Positions 36,896 through 46,113 of a stretch of DNA of 64,000 bases are shown piece after piece. A program made the position numbers and the translations under genes. The notes beneath the pieces are model-generated. The model ran no database searches. It was not told the origin of the DNA and saw only the letters and a list, made by a program, of their open reading frames with translations. The first letter of the stretch is position 1. Each line of letters opens with the position of its first letter. Source of the stretch: Thermodesulfovibrionia bacterium (GTDB lineage: Bacteria; Nitrospirota; Thermodesulfovibrionia; UBA6902); assembly GCA_947259645.1 (NCBI GenBank), contig CAMYND010000005.1, forward strand, positions 48,712 to 112,711, in the 5' to 3' direction.

Positions 36896-37944
36896 TAAAT
36901 AAAAAAAGCATTGAGAATTATATCAGAGAGCTTTTTGGCGGTGATGCCCGTGACGTGGCAATCAGAAAGCTCGGGGCAGGTGTGCAGGGCGCGGGTTTTC
37001 TGGTGGAAGTAACAACAGGAAGCGGAATGAAATCCTATGTCATAAAAGGACTCTTTCCCGAAGGCCTGGAACACGACTATCCATCAGACCGGGCAGGGGC
37101 TTTCCTCCTTGACCTCGACGAATTCGGAAATTTGCCGAACCACGTCAAGGCAATTGATGTGCTCTCAGAGATGAAAGACGGTTCGGTCAGGTCTATTGGA
37201 GGAGGCCGTGAATATTATCTCCTGATGGAACAGGCAAGGGGAAGAGACTACTTTCATGATCTTGCATCAATGGCCGGAAAGAAGAGGCTGGAAGGCCATG
37301 ATATCAGAAAGATAGAAAGCATGACATCCTATCTTGCCGGGATTCACAAGGTAAAAAAAGATTCCAGAACACTTCACTGGAGAAAGGTCAGAGACACGAT
37401 CGGCCACGGCGAGTGTCTGATGGGTGTGTTTGATACCTATCCGGACAATACAATCAGTTATGGGGAAATGGCAGCGATAGAGAAGAAATGCGTTGACTGG
37501 CGGGCGAAACTCAAGCCCCTGTACGGAAGGCTCTGCCAGGTTCACGGAGATTTCCATCCCGGCAATATATGGTTTCAGGACGAGGCAGACTTTATTCTTC
37601 TCGACAGAAGCAGGGGCCCCTGGGGTGATGCTGCCGATGATGTAACAGCATTGACGATCAACTATATATTTTTTTCCATAAAAAACTGCGGAATGGTTCA
37701 GGGGGCATACCGTGAGGCATTGGCCCTTTTTTATGAGAACTATATCCAGGCCACAGGAGACAGAGAGCTCTCTGAAGTTGTTGCTCCCTTTTATGCCTTC
37801 AGGGGTGCGGTAGTGGCGAATCCCGCTTTTTATCCCGAAGTGACGCCTGAAGGGCGGCGCAAAATACTGAATTTTGTCAATGGTGTTCTTGATGACCGAT
37901 CGTTTAATATTGATAAGGTCAATGAGTATATAGAAGGAAATTGA
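36892..37944 (+). CDS. Aminoglycoside-phosphotransferase-fold kinase-like protein
   Basis: CQVHGDFHPGNIWFQDEADFILLDRSRGPWGDAADDVTAL Brenner-type kinase motif; ATGA overlap with uvrC. Confidence 0.75.
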   Translation: MINKKSIENYIRELFGGDARDVAIRKLGAGVQGAGFLVEVTTGSGMKSYVIKGLFPEGLEHDYPSDRAGAFLLDLDEFGNLPNHVKAIDVLSEMKDGSVRSIGGGREYYLLMEQARGRDYFHDLASMAGKKRLEGHDIRKIESMTSYLAGIHKVKKDSRTLHWRKVRDTIGHGECLMGVFDTYPDNTISYGEMAAIEKKCVDWRAKLKPLYGRLCQVHGDFHPGNIWFQDEADFILLDRSRGPWGDAADDVTALTINYIFFSIKNCGMVQGAYREALALFYENYIQATGDRELSEVVAPFYAFRGAVVANPAFYPEVTPEGRRKILNFVNGVLDDRSFNIDKVNEYIEGN

Positions 37945-38030
37945 TAAGTTGAAGTTTAATATTATGGAACAAAACGTATTATTCCGGTTCCTGAATATTC
38001 TTTTTTGTATTTTGTTTTTGTGTTCAAATT

Positions 38031-38981
38031 ATGATAGACATTAAGAGCTTGAGAAAAATAGGAAAGCTCCTTAAAAAGGAGGTAGACCAACATATAGGCG
38101 AACTCCTCAGGAGCGCCCCCCTTGGAAAGGGCGCTGGCGGGGATGTGACACATCTTGTTGATAAACGGGCGGAGGATATTGTCTTTGAAGAACTCCGGAA
38201 ACTGAATACGCCTGTAACACTTGTCTCGGAAGAGTGTGGTATCAGGGAGATACAGGGCGGCGGTCCCCGGCTTCTTGTTGACCCCATTGACGGAAGCAGA
38301 AACGCTATAACCGGAATCCCGTTATTTTCAACGTCCATTGCGCTTGTTGATGGTGACAGGATCGGGAAAACCGCAATCGGCTATATCATTAACCTGGTGA
38401 GCGGAGATGAATTCTGGGCGCTGAAAGGATCCGGAAGCTTTCTCAATGGGATTCAGATCCATACCCAGCAGGGAATCAGGATGAAAGTAGCCGCGTATGA
38501 AGCGCAGATTCCCCGGAGAGATATTCCAAAAATTGTGCCTCTTCTTTCCCTGTTTGACCGGGCACGCTGTTTCGGTTCAACAGCTCTTGATCTTGCGTTC
38601 CTTGCGCGCGGTGCCGTAAGCCTGTTTATTGTTCCTTCGCGATCAAGGAGTTTTGATTTTGCTGCCGGGTACCTGCTGGTCAGGGAATCAGGGGGAATCA
38701 TCACAGACCTTAAGGGTAAAAGCATAGAAAATGTAGAAGTGGGAATAAAACATTCGACCCCGCTTCTCGCCTCTGCAAATGAGGAGATGCACAAGAAAGC
38801 TCTGGATGTTCTGCTTGGCCGGGGCAGGTATGCGAGGAAAGAAGAAAACACCGGAGATTGTCTCTCTCGGAATCCAAAAAAAAAAGAGACCAAAAACCCC
38901 TGTCCTGACTGCACATTCTGCCAGTGGTGCGGTGATGAGCGGTGCTTAAAGTGCAGACCTCTTATTCATTTGCCCCTATGA
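38031..38981 (+). CDS. Inositol monophosphatase/FBPase-family protein with Cys-rich C-terminal tail
   Basis: LVSEECGIRE, LLVDPIDGSRNAITGIPLFSTSIAL, RSFDFAAGYLLVRESGGIITD; tail CPDCTFCQWCGDERCLKC. Confidence 0.85.
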   Translation: MIDIKSLRKIGKLLKKEVDQHIGELLRSAPLGKGAGGDVTHLVDKRAEDIVFEELRKLNTPVTLVSEECGIREIQGGGPRLLVDPIDGSRNAITGIPLFSTSIALVDGDRIGKTAIGYIINLVSGDEFWALKGSGSFLNGIQIHTQQGIRMKVAAYEAQIPRRDIPKIVPLLSLFDRARCFGSTALDLAFLARGAVSLFIVPSRSRSFDFAAGYLLVRESGGIITDLKGKSIENVEVGIKHSTPLLASANEEMHKKALDVLLGRGRYARKEENTGDCLSRNPKKKETKNPCPDCTFCQWCGDERCLKCRPLIHLPL

Positions 38982-39680
38982 CCGGGTCCGGAAATCGAGC
39001 TCACTGACAGCAGGATTTTTTAAAAGCTTTTTCACTTTGACCGTAAACGTAAAATCTCCCAAAATTATATTGATAAGAGAGGGATGCCAGGAACCGTCTT
39101 CGCCCTGTTCAGGATCCTGGTACGTAATATCGATAAGTCTGTCAAGAGAGGCTATCTCCTGATGCATGGGGACCAGGGTATCCCCGTTGATGCGGATTTT
39201 TTTCCGTGCAGTCCGGATGACATAATCATTTCCGTCCCTGTCCATAATTCCGTCTTCTATCCTGTCCCACCAGAAAATAGCATGGTAAAATTCATTGCCC
39301 AGCTTTTTCAGGTTTGGATCATTTTTGCCGGACAAAACAAAAAGATCATTGTCATTTACCACGAAGTCCCTGACGAGCATGCCGAACTTATAGATCCTCA
39401 TATGCACCCATCCCGGCTTCTTTGCGAGGACCGAGGCCTTGACGAAATCATAGGGCTCATTGTTTCTCATTATTGTTACATCAGCAATAGCCTTGATCAG
39501 ATCAATGTCTTCGCCCGCACGGGCAACCAGTTCCTGAAGAGAGAGGTCTTCTGTAACATATTCAGGCATCGGCGCTGTTTTCGGCGCACATGCGGCAATA
39601 AGAAAAACAATACTAAAACAAAAGTATTTCAATAGCTTCTTCAACGTTTTTTGCTCCTGTAATTTCAATGTTGAAATCAT
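38976..39680 (-). CDS. Lipoprotein (DUF4292-like)
   Basis: FCFSIVFLIAACAPK lipobox followed by an outer-membrane-lipoprotein-like domain. Confidence 0.55.
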   Translation of the reverse strand: MISTLKLQEQKTLKKLLKYFCFSIVFLIAACAPKTAPMPEYVTEDLSLQELVARAGEDIDLIKAIADVTIMRNNEPYDFVKASVLAKKPGWVHMRIYKFGMLVRDFVVNDNDLFVLSGKNDPNLKKLGNEFYHAIFWWDRIEDGIMDRDGNDYVIRTARKKIRINGDTLVPMHQEIASLDRLIDITYQDPEQGEDGSWHPSLINIILGDFTFTVKVKKLLKNPAVSELDFRTRS

Positions 39681-40953
39681 CTGCGCCGCTGCTGTTGCTC
39701 ACAGGGACGACCCCCTTCTTGAACCCGAGCTTAGCCGCCTCCCCGATCCGTATATCTGGCTGGCTTATCGCCCTCAGTTCTCCTGACAACCCCACTTCAC
39801 CGAAAGTAAAGAGCTCAGTTGCAATGACCTTGTTTCTGAATGATGAGGCGATAGCAGCGATTATTCCCATGTCAATCGCAGGTTCATCGATTTTCAGGCC
39901 CCCGACGACATTCACATAAATATCCATTCCCCCGAGCTGCATCCCGAGGCGTTTATCAAGGACCGCGACAAGCAGATTGATGCGATTGTAATCAACGCCG
40001 ATTGCTGTCCTTCTCGGCACCCCGAAACTTGATGCGGTTACCAGGGCCTGGATCTCGATAAGAAGCGGCCGCGTGCCTTCAATACTCACAGTCACAACTG
40101 AACCCGGCACATTCTCCGGCCGTTCGGAAAGGAAGAGCTGGGACGGGTTTTCAACTTCCTGCAGACCTGATTCCATCATTTCAAAGACCCCGATTTCATT
40201 TGTGGATCCGAACCGGTTTTTAACAGCCCTCAGGATCCTGAAGGGATTCCCCTTGTCCCCCTCAAAATACAGAACTGTGTCCACAATGTGCTCCAGGACT
40301 TTCGGTCCCGCGATTGCTCCGTCTTTGGTCACGTGGCCGATAATGAATAGCGGGATCCCCTGTTTTTTTGCGAGGAACATTAATTTTGTCGCACACTCCC
40401 GTATCTGACTCACAGAACCGGGTGCTGAGGGCAGCTCCAGAGAAAAAATCGTCTGAATTGAGTCAATGACGATTATTTTAGGCTTGACTTTACGGGCCTG
40501 ATCTATTATTCCTTCCAACGATGTTTCAGGAAGAAGTATTATGTTATCTGACGTGATGTTAAGGCGGTCTGCCCGTATCTTGATCTGTTCAGGGGACTCC
40601 TCGCCTGAGACATACAGGAGGTTTCCCAGCTTTGCCAGGCCCTTCATGGACTGGAGTGTCAGCGTTGACTTGCCGATACCGGGGTCACCGCCTATGAGTA
40701 CGACTGAACCCATGACCACTCCGCCACCGAGTGTGCGGTCAAGTTCCTTGATCCCTGTTGAAATTCGTGTATCGTGAGAGGCGGTTATGTCGGGAAGGGC
40801 AACAGGCTCAGCAGTGCCCTGACGCTTCAGTCCGGTGATTTTCTGTTCTTCTGTAAAGCTGTTCCATTCAGCGCAGTCCGGGCATCTTCCAAGCCATTTC
40901 GGACTTGAATAGCCGCAACTCTGACACTGGAAAAGAATTTTTGGACGGGCCAT
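39613..40953 (-). CDS. radA: DNA repair protein RadA
   Basis: FQCQSCGYSSPKWLGRCPDCAEWNS, LIGGDPGIGKSTLTLQ, KNRFGSTNEIGVFEM, Lon-like C-terminus. ATG at 40953 preferred. Confidence 0.95.
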   Translation of the reverse strand: MARPKILFQCQSCGYSSPKWLGRCPDCAEWNSFTEEQKITGLKRQGTAEPVALPDITASHDTRISTGIKELDRTLGGGVVMGSVVLIGGDPGIGKSTLTLQSMKGLAKLGNLLYVSGEESPEQIKIRADRLNITSDNIILLPETSLEGIIDQARKVKPKIIVIDSIQTIFSLELPSAPGSVSQIRECATKLMFLAKKQGIPLFIIGHVTKDGAIAGPKVLEHIVDTVLYFEGDKGNPFRILRAVKNRFGSTNEIGVFEMMESGLQEVENPSQLFLSERPENVPGSVVTVSIEGTRPLLIEIQALVTASSFGVPRRTAIGVDYNRINLLVAVLDKRLGMQLGGMDIYVNVVGGLKIDEPAIDMGIIAAIASSFRNKVIATELFTFGEVGLSGELRAISQPDIRIGEAAKLGFKKGVVPVSNSSGADDFNIEITGAKNVEEAIEILLF

Positions 40954-41080
40954 GAAGTATATTACCAGCTTTAAACCTTTAAAGTGTGCAACAGGAGAAA
41001 ATCCCGGCCACCAGGGAGAAATTGACATTATTAAGATAGATATGTTAAAAAATTAATCTACTTTAGCAATGGAGGCAGTT

Positions 41081-41389
41081 ATGTACGCAATAATTGAAAC
41101 AGGCGGAAAGCAGTTCAGGGTATCTGAAGGAGACGTGATCAAGATAGAAAAGATCAGCGATGATAAATCAGTGACATTCGGAAATGTCCTGATGGTCTCT
41201 GACGGAGAGAACATATCCTATGGCAGCCCCTACCTTGATTCAGCAGAGGTGACAGCTGATGTCATGGGAACGGACAAGGCAAAAAAAGTTCTTGTGTTTA
41301 AACAGAAGACAAGGAAAAACCACAGGAAACTGCGGGGCCACAGGCAGTTGTATACGTCTGTCAAGATCAGCAATATCAAGCTTAATTAA
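41081..41389 (+). CDS. rplU: 50S ribosomal protein L21
   Basis: MYAIIETGGKQFRVSEGDVIKIEKI...KKVLVFKQKTRKNHRKLRGHRQLYTSVKI. Confidence 0.95.
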   Translation: MYAIIETGGKQFRVSEGDVIKIEKISDDKSVTFGNVLMVSDGENISYGSPYLDSAEVTADVMGTDKAKKVLVFKQKTRKNHRKLRGHRQLYTSVKISNIKLN

Positions 41390-41404
41390 TTCGGAGGATA
41401 ACTC

Positions 41405-41662
41405 ATGGCTCATAAAAAAGGAGTAGGAAGTACACGGAACGGCCGTGACAGCCAGTCAAAACGTTTAGGCGTAAAAATGTTCGGCGGACAGGTCGTCAAG
41501 TGCGGGAATATTCTTGTCAGGCAGCGTGGAACAAAATTCCACCCGGGCTTTAATGTTGGCAGGGGCGGAGATGACACCCTCTTTGCAAAAGCGAGCGGTG
41601 TTGTTAAATTTGAACGTAAGGGAAAAACAAAACAGGTAAGTGTCTATCCTGTGGAAGCGTAG
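41405..41662 (+). CDS. rpmA: 50S ribosomal protein L27
   Basis: [48 protein letters not shown]. Confidence 0.97.
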   Translation: MAHKKGVGSTRNGRDSQSKRLGVKMFGGQVVKCGNILVRQRGTKFHPGFNVGRGGDDTLFAKASGVVKFERKGKTKQVSVYPVEA

Positions 41663-41692
41663 CAGGAACAACATAATTCATGCATTCTTTGA

Positions 41693-41717
41693 AGGCGGGT
41701 TTATCCCGCCTTTTTTT
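41693..41717 (+). terminator. Intrinsic terminator after rpmA
   Basis: AGGCGGG-tttat-CCCGCCT plus T-tract. Confidence 0.9.
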
Positions 41718-41755
41718 GTTTTTCATATAATATAAAGAATCTCAAAGCAGTAAAT

Positions 41756-41867
41756 GACCACGGAGACACAGAGACACGGAGAAAAAAATTACGTTACAAA
41801 AACTAAAAAAGTCTTTTAAGGGTATCCTTCTTTTTGTAATCTCTGTGCCTCTGTGTCTCCGTGGTTC
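41756..41867. mobile_element. 112-bp miniature derivative of the GxxExxY element (both inverted ends, deleted interior)
   Basis: GACCACGGAGACACAGAGACACGGAGAAAA ... reverse complement GAACCACGGAGACACAGAGGCACAGAG; the interior keeps TTAAAAGACTTTTTTAGTTTTTGT, matching the GxxExxY 3' end TTAAAAGACTTGTTTTATAGCTTTTGT. Confidence 0.65.
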
Positions 41868-41878
41868 AATTTTTGTAA

Positions 41879-42910
<1,032 letters not shown>

Positions 42911-42937
42911 GAGTTTCAGTAAATAAGTATAATGAGC

Positions 42938-42995
42938 AACCACGGAGACACGGAGAAAAGAAATAAAGCTCTAAATAAAATAAAGTCTTTTGAGT
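42938..42995. repeat. Solo end of the GxxExxY-type element
   Basis: AACCACGGAGACACGGAGAAAAGAAATAAAGCTCTAAATAAAATAAAGTCTTTTGAG; reverse complement CTCAAAAGACTTTATTTTATTTAG resembles the GxxExxY C-terminal coding end. Confidence 0.55.
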
Positions 42996-43076
42996 TAATG
43001 TTTGTCATTATTATCTCAGGGCCTCTTGGTTAGTCGACAGGACTGATGATTTTGTGAGTTCTCTGCAGCCGATAGT

Positions 43077-44171
43077 ATGAAAAGGTTAGTCATAAAAATA
43101 GGAAGCAATATTCTGGCTTCAGCTGAGCAGGGGCTGAACACACGGCGGCTGCGAACGATAGCAAGGGACGTATCCGAGGCCGCTGACATGGGGATTGAGG
43201 TTGTTATGGTATCCTCAGGTGCCGTCGCAGCAGGGCTCAAAAAACTTGGCCTCAAGGAAAAGCCCAACGATATCAGGCTGAAACAGGCTGCTGCTGCCAT
43301 TGGTCAGTCCAGTCTCATGTGGGCGTATGAGCATCACTTTGCTGAATTTGGCAAAAAGGTTGCGCAGGTGCTGCTGACAAGAGACGATATCGGTAACCGT
43401 ATGAGGTATATCAACGCGAAAAACACGCTCTTTACGTTAATGAGCTATGGTGTTATCCCGTTGATAAACGAAAACGACCCGATAGCAGTTGATGAAATAA
43501 AGTTCGGTGACAATGACATGCTTGCTGCGCTGGCAGCAGGCCTCGTAGAGGCCGACATGCTGGTAATTCTTTCAGATGTTGAGGGGCTCTACTCAAAAAA
43601 CCCGAAATATAAAAGCGCCAGCATTATTAAACAGGTTGATACAATAACGCACGATATTGAAGCCCTTGCCGGCGGGGCGGGAAGCGCAGTGGGAACAGGG
43701 GGGATGTACTCCAAGATACTCGCGGCCAAACAGGCTGTTGACCACGGTATTCCCGTTGTGATCATGAGCGGCAAAAAAAGAGGTTTGCTCGGGAAGTTAT
43801 TAAATGGGCAGGAATGTGGAACGTATTTCAATCCCAAAAAGCAGAGACTGTCCTCCAGAAAAGGATGGATAGCCTATGGAGTGCGGTCCAAAGGCGCGAT
43901 CTATCTGGATACGGGAGCGGTAAAGGCCCTGACTGAGATGGGCCGTAGTCTTCTGCCGTCAGGAATTACAAAAATAGAAGGGCACTTTAAGGTTGGCGAC
44001 TATGTACGATGCCTCAGCAGCGACGGAAAAAAGATCGCCAAGGGACTTACCAACTATTCATCAAAGGACCTTGAAAAAATCAAGGGCAGAAAGACCTCTG
44101 AAATAGAGAAAGTGCTCGGTTATAAATATTCAGACGAAATTATTCACCGAAACAACCTCGTCCTCGTATAA
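43077..44171 (+). CDS. proB: Glutamate 5-kinase
   Basis: LVIKIGSNIL, VSSGAVAAGLKKLG, INENDPIAVDEIKFGDNDMLAALAAGLVEADMLVILSDVEGLY, PUA C-terminus. Confidence 0.95.
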   Translation: MKRLVIKIGSNILASAEQGLNTRRLRTIARDVSEAADMGIEVVMVSSGAVAAGLKKLGLKEKPNDIRLKQAAAAIGQSSLMWAYEHHFAEFGKKVAQVLLTRDDIGNRMRYINAKNTLFTLMSYGVIPLINENDPIAVDEIKFGDNDMLAALAAGLVEADMLVILSDVEGLYSKNPKYKSASIIKQVDTITHDIEALAGGAGSAVGTGGMYSKILAAKQAVDHGIPVVIMSGKKRGLLGKLLNGQECGTYFNPKKQRLSSRKGWIAYGVRSKGAIYLDTGAVKALTEMGRSLLPSGITKIEGHFKVGDYVRCLSSDGKKIAKGLTNYSSKDLEKIKGRKTSEIEKVLGYKYSDEIIHRNNLVLV

Positions 44172-44184
44172 TTCCGCTTTATAC

Positions 44185-44212
44185 GCAGGGGCACGGCATG
44201 CCTTCCCCCTGC
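44185..44212. terminator. Hairpin GCAGGGG-N14-CCCCTGC between convergent genes (candidate bidirectional terminator)
   Basis: Perfect 7-bp inverted repeat between convergent proB and the BNR gene. Confidence 0.5.
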
Positions 44213-44243
44213 ATTGTATATTTTGACTGTATTCTCCCTGCGG

Positions 44244-45893
44244 TTACATCTGCCCCGCAGCAGCCAGCCTCTTTGAGAGAAAGGAGCCGGTTAAGGCATC
44301 GATGTTTGCTGTGAGTTCCTGCAGTCTGAGCTGCTCTTCAACCTTCCCCTTCACACTTTCCTTTGGCGCAAGGGCTGCTTCATACTGAAGCCGACGCCGT
44401 TCATAATAGAGGCGCGTTACCTCATTCAGGATGTCATCCCTGAGCTGCACCATAAGCTTTGACCTGTTGTCTATGGAGGTTTGTGCACTGTTCCATACAA
44501 GATCGCTGAAATCCCAGGTAAGAGAGACAGACCAGGATTCATCGTCCCCCTCGGTGATATCATCATCTTTGTATTTCTGGCTCGTTGTGCTGTAGAAGTA
44601 ATTGCTGCTCTGCCAGTCCTCTCCCTCGCCATATTCAACCCTGAGACTGGGCAGCCACGCTTTCCGCGCTGCTTCCTTTCTCCAGCGTGATATTTTGTCG
44701 GGATGGATCTCAGCGTACCTGATTGAAGATTCCCTGATCTCTTCTATTGATGGCTCATGGGAAAACATCTCCATCAGTTTACGCGGGTCTCTCTCTGCCC
44801 ATCCCGTACCTGCATCACTCACTGAGGGGACTGTTTTGAAGAGGCCTCTTTTTGTTGCTGCCCAGAGGACAGGATTATTCGTTTGTGGATTTTGGGATAT
44901 GGCGAGAGACGTGACATGAGAAGAGACAAGCCCCTCGTAGATCTCTTCCCATTGAGCTGATTTCTGAGAGTACCTGAAGACGCCCCTTTCAGTGGCCGCG
45001 TATATATGTTTATTATCAGATCTACTCATGGCAATGTCATGGATACTCCTGCTGGCCAGTCCTATGCTGCTCATTTTGGACCAATTCAATCCTTTATTCT
45101 GTGAAATAAATATCCCCTCAGATGTGGCGGCATAGACCGTACTGTTGTCTGCTGGATCAATGAGCAGGCTCTTTATCGTGAACTCAGTTTCTGCCTTATC
45201 AATTTCACCCTCCTCCGGCATCGTTGCCTGCTGCCAGTTATTATCAGAGTGTGTTACATGGAACACCTTTTTCCATGTCTTCCCCTTATTCAGGCTTTTA
45301 TGTATCCCATCAACCGTTCCGGCATACAGCGTGTCGGGGTTTATGTGGTCGATCACTATATGTGAAACAGCAGTCTCAAAGATCAGGTGATTCAATCTTT
45401 TCCAGTTGGTCCCGCTGTTCTCAGTCTGGTACAGTCCTGCCCGGGAGCCTGCATACACGATATGATGGTCATCTGGATCAACAGCAGCTGAGAGGATTTC
45501 ATGCTGCCGGCTGTTTATGCCTGCCGAGATTTTTTCCCACTGTGCACCCCTGTCTGTGCTTTTGTAGAGGCCGCTGCCCGTAGCGGCAAAGATGATTTTT
45601 GTGTCTGATGGGGCAATGGCCAAAGAATAAATACTGTCCGCAGCACCTGCCGAAAATATCTTGTCCCAGTTCTTACCGCTGCTTACCGTTCTATAAACAG
45701 TATGATCAGATAGTGCAAAGGCGATCTCCTCATTGTCAGGGCTGATCACCACCTTCTGTATCACCGCGTCGCTTAATTCATGGCTCACAGAGGTCCATAC
45801 TGTTCTTTCCTGTTCCGCATCGACTGATGAAACCACTGAACAGTACAGAAATACACAGAGTAATAATGTTTTTGTGAATAGAGTAAATCCCAT
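44244..45893 (-). CDS. Secreted YCF48/sortilin-like BNR-repeat propeller with additional C-terminal domain
   Basis: Signal peptide and repeated (Y/F)A(G/A)T..G(I/L)(Y/F)(K/R)(S/T)..(K/R)G..W.K motifs; C-terminal segment lacks repeats. Confidence 0.8.
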   Translation of the reverse strand: MGFTLFTKTLLLCVFLYCSVVSSVDAEQERTVWTSVSHELSDAVIQKVVISPDNEEIAFALSDHTVYRTVSSGKNWDKIFSAGAADSIYSLAIAPSDTKIIFAATGSGLYKSTDRGAQWEKISAGINSRQHEILSAAVDPDDHHIVYAGSRAGLYQTENSGTNWKRLNHLIFETAVSHIVIDHINPDTLYAGTVDGIHKSLNKGKTWKKVFHVTHSDNNWQQATMPEEGEIDKAETEFTIKSLLIDPADNSTVYAATSEGIFISQNKGLNWSKMSSIGLASRSIHDIAMSRSDNKHIYAATERGVFRYSQKSAQWEEIYEGLVSSHVTSLAISQNPQTNNPVLWAATKRGLFKTVPSVSDAGTGWAERDPRKLMEMFSHEPSIEEIRESSIRYAEIHPDKISRWRKEAARKAWLPSLRVEYGEGEDWQSSNYFYSTTSQKYKDDDITEGDDESWSVSLTWDFSDLVWNSAQTSIDNRSKLMVQLRDDILNEVTRLYYERRRLQYEAALAPKESVKGKVEEQLRLQELTANIDALTGSFLSKRLAAAGQM

Positions 45894-46113
45894 GCCAATC
45901 CCCCCTTGCTGACCAGAGGACAGATCTCCCCTGACAGTTCCATTTATTGATTTTATTGCAGGATCAAAGGAATAACTTCGTTCAATCCATGTCCCAGTTA
46001 GGAGATATTATAGCCATGAGAACTATGCAGGTCAACGTGGAGCTGAAAACTGTCAGCTATCAGCTATCGGGTTAAGGGTGAGATTCTTCGGCTGTTGCCT
46101 CAGAATGGTAGTA

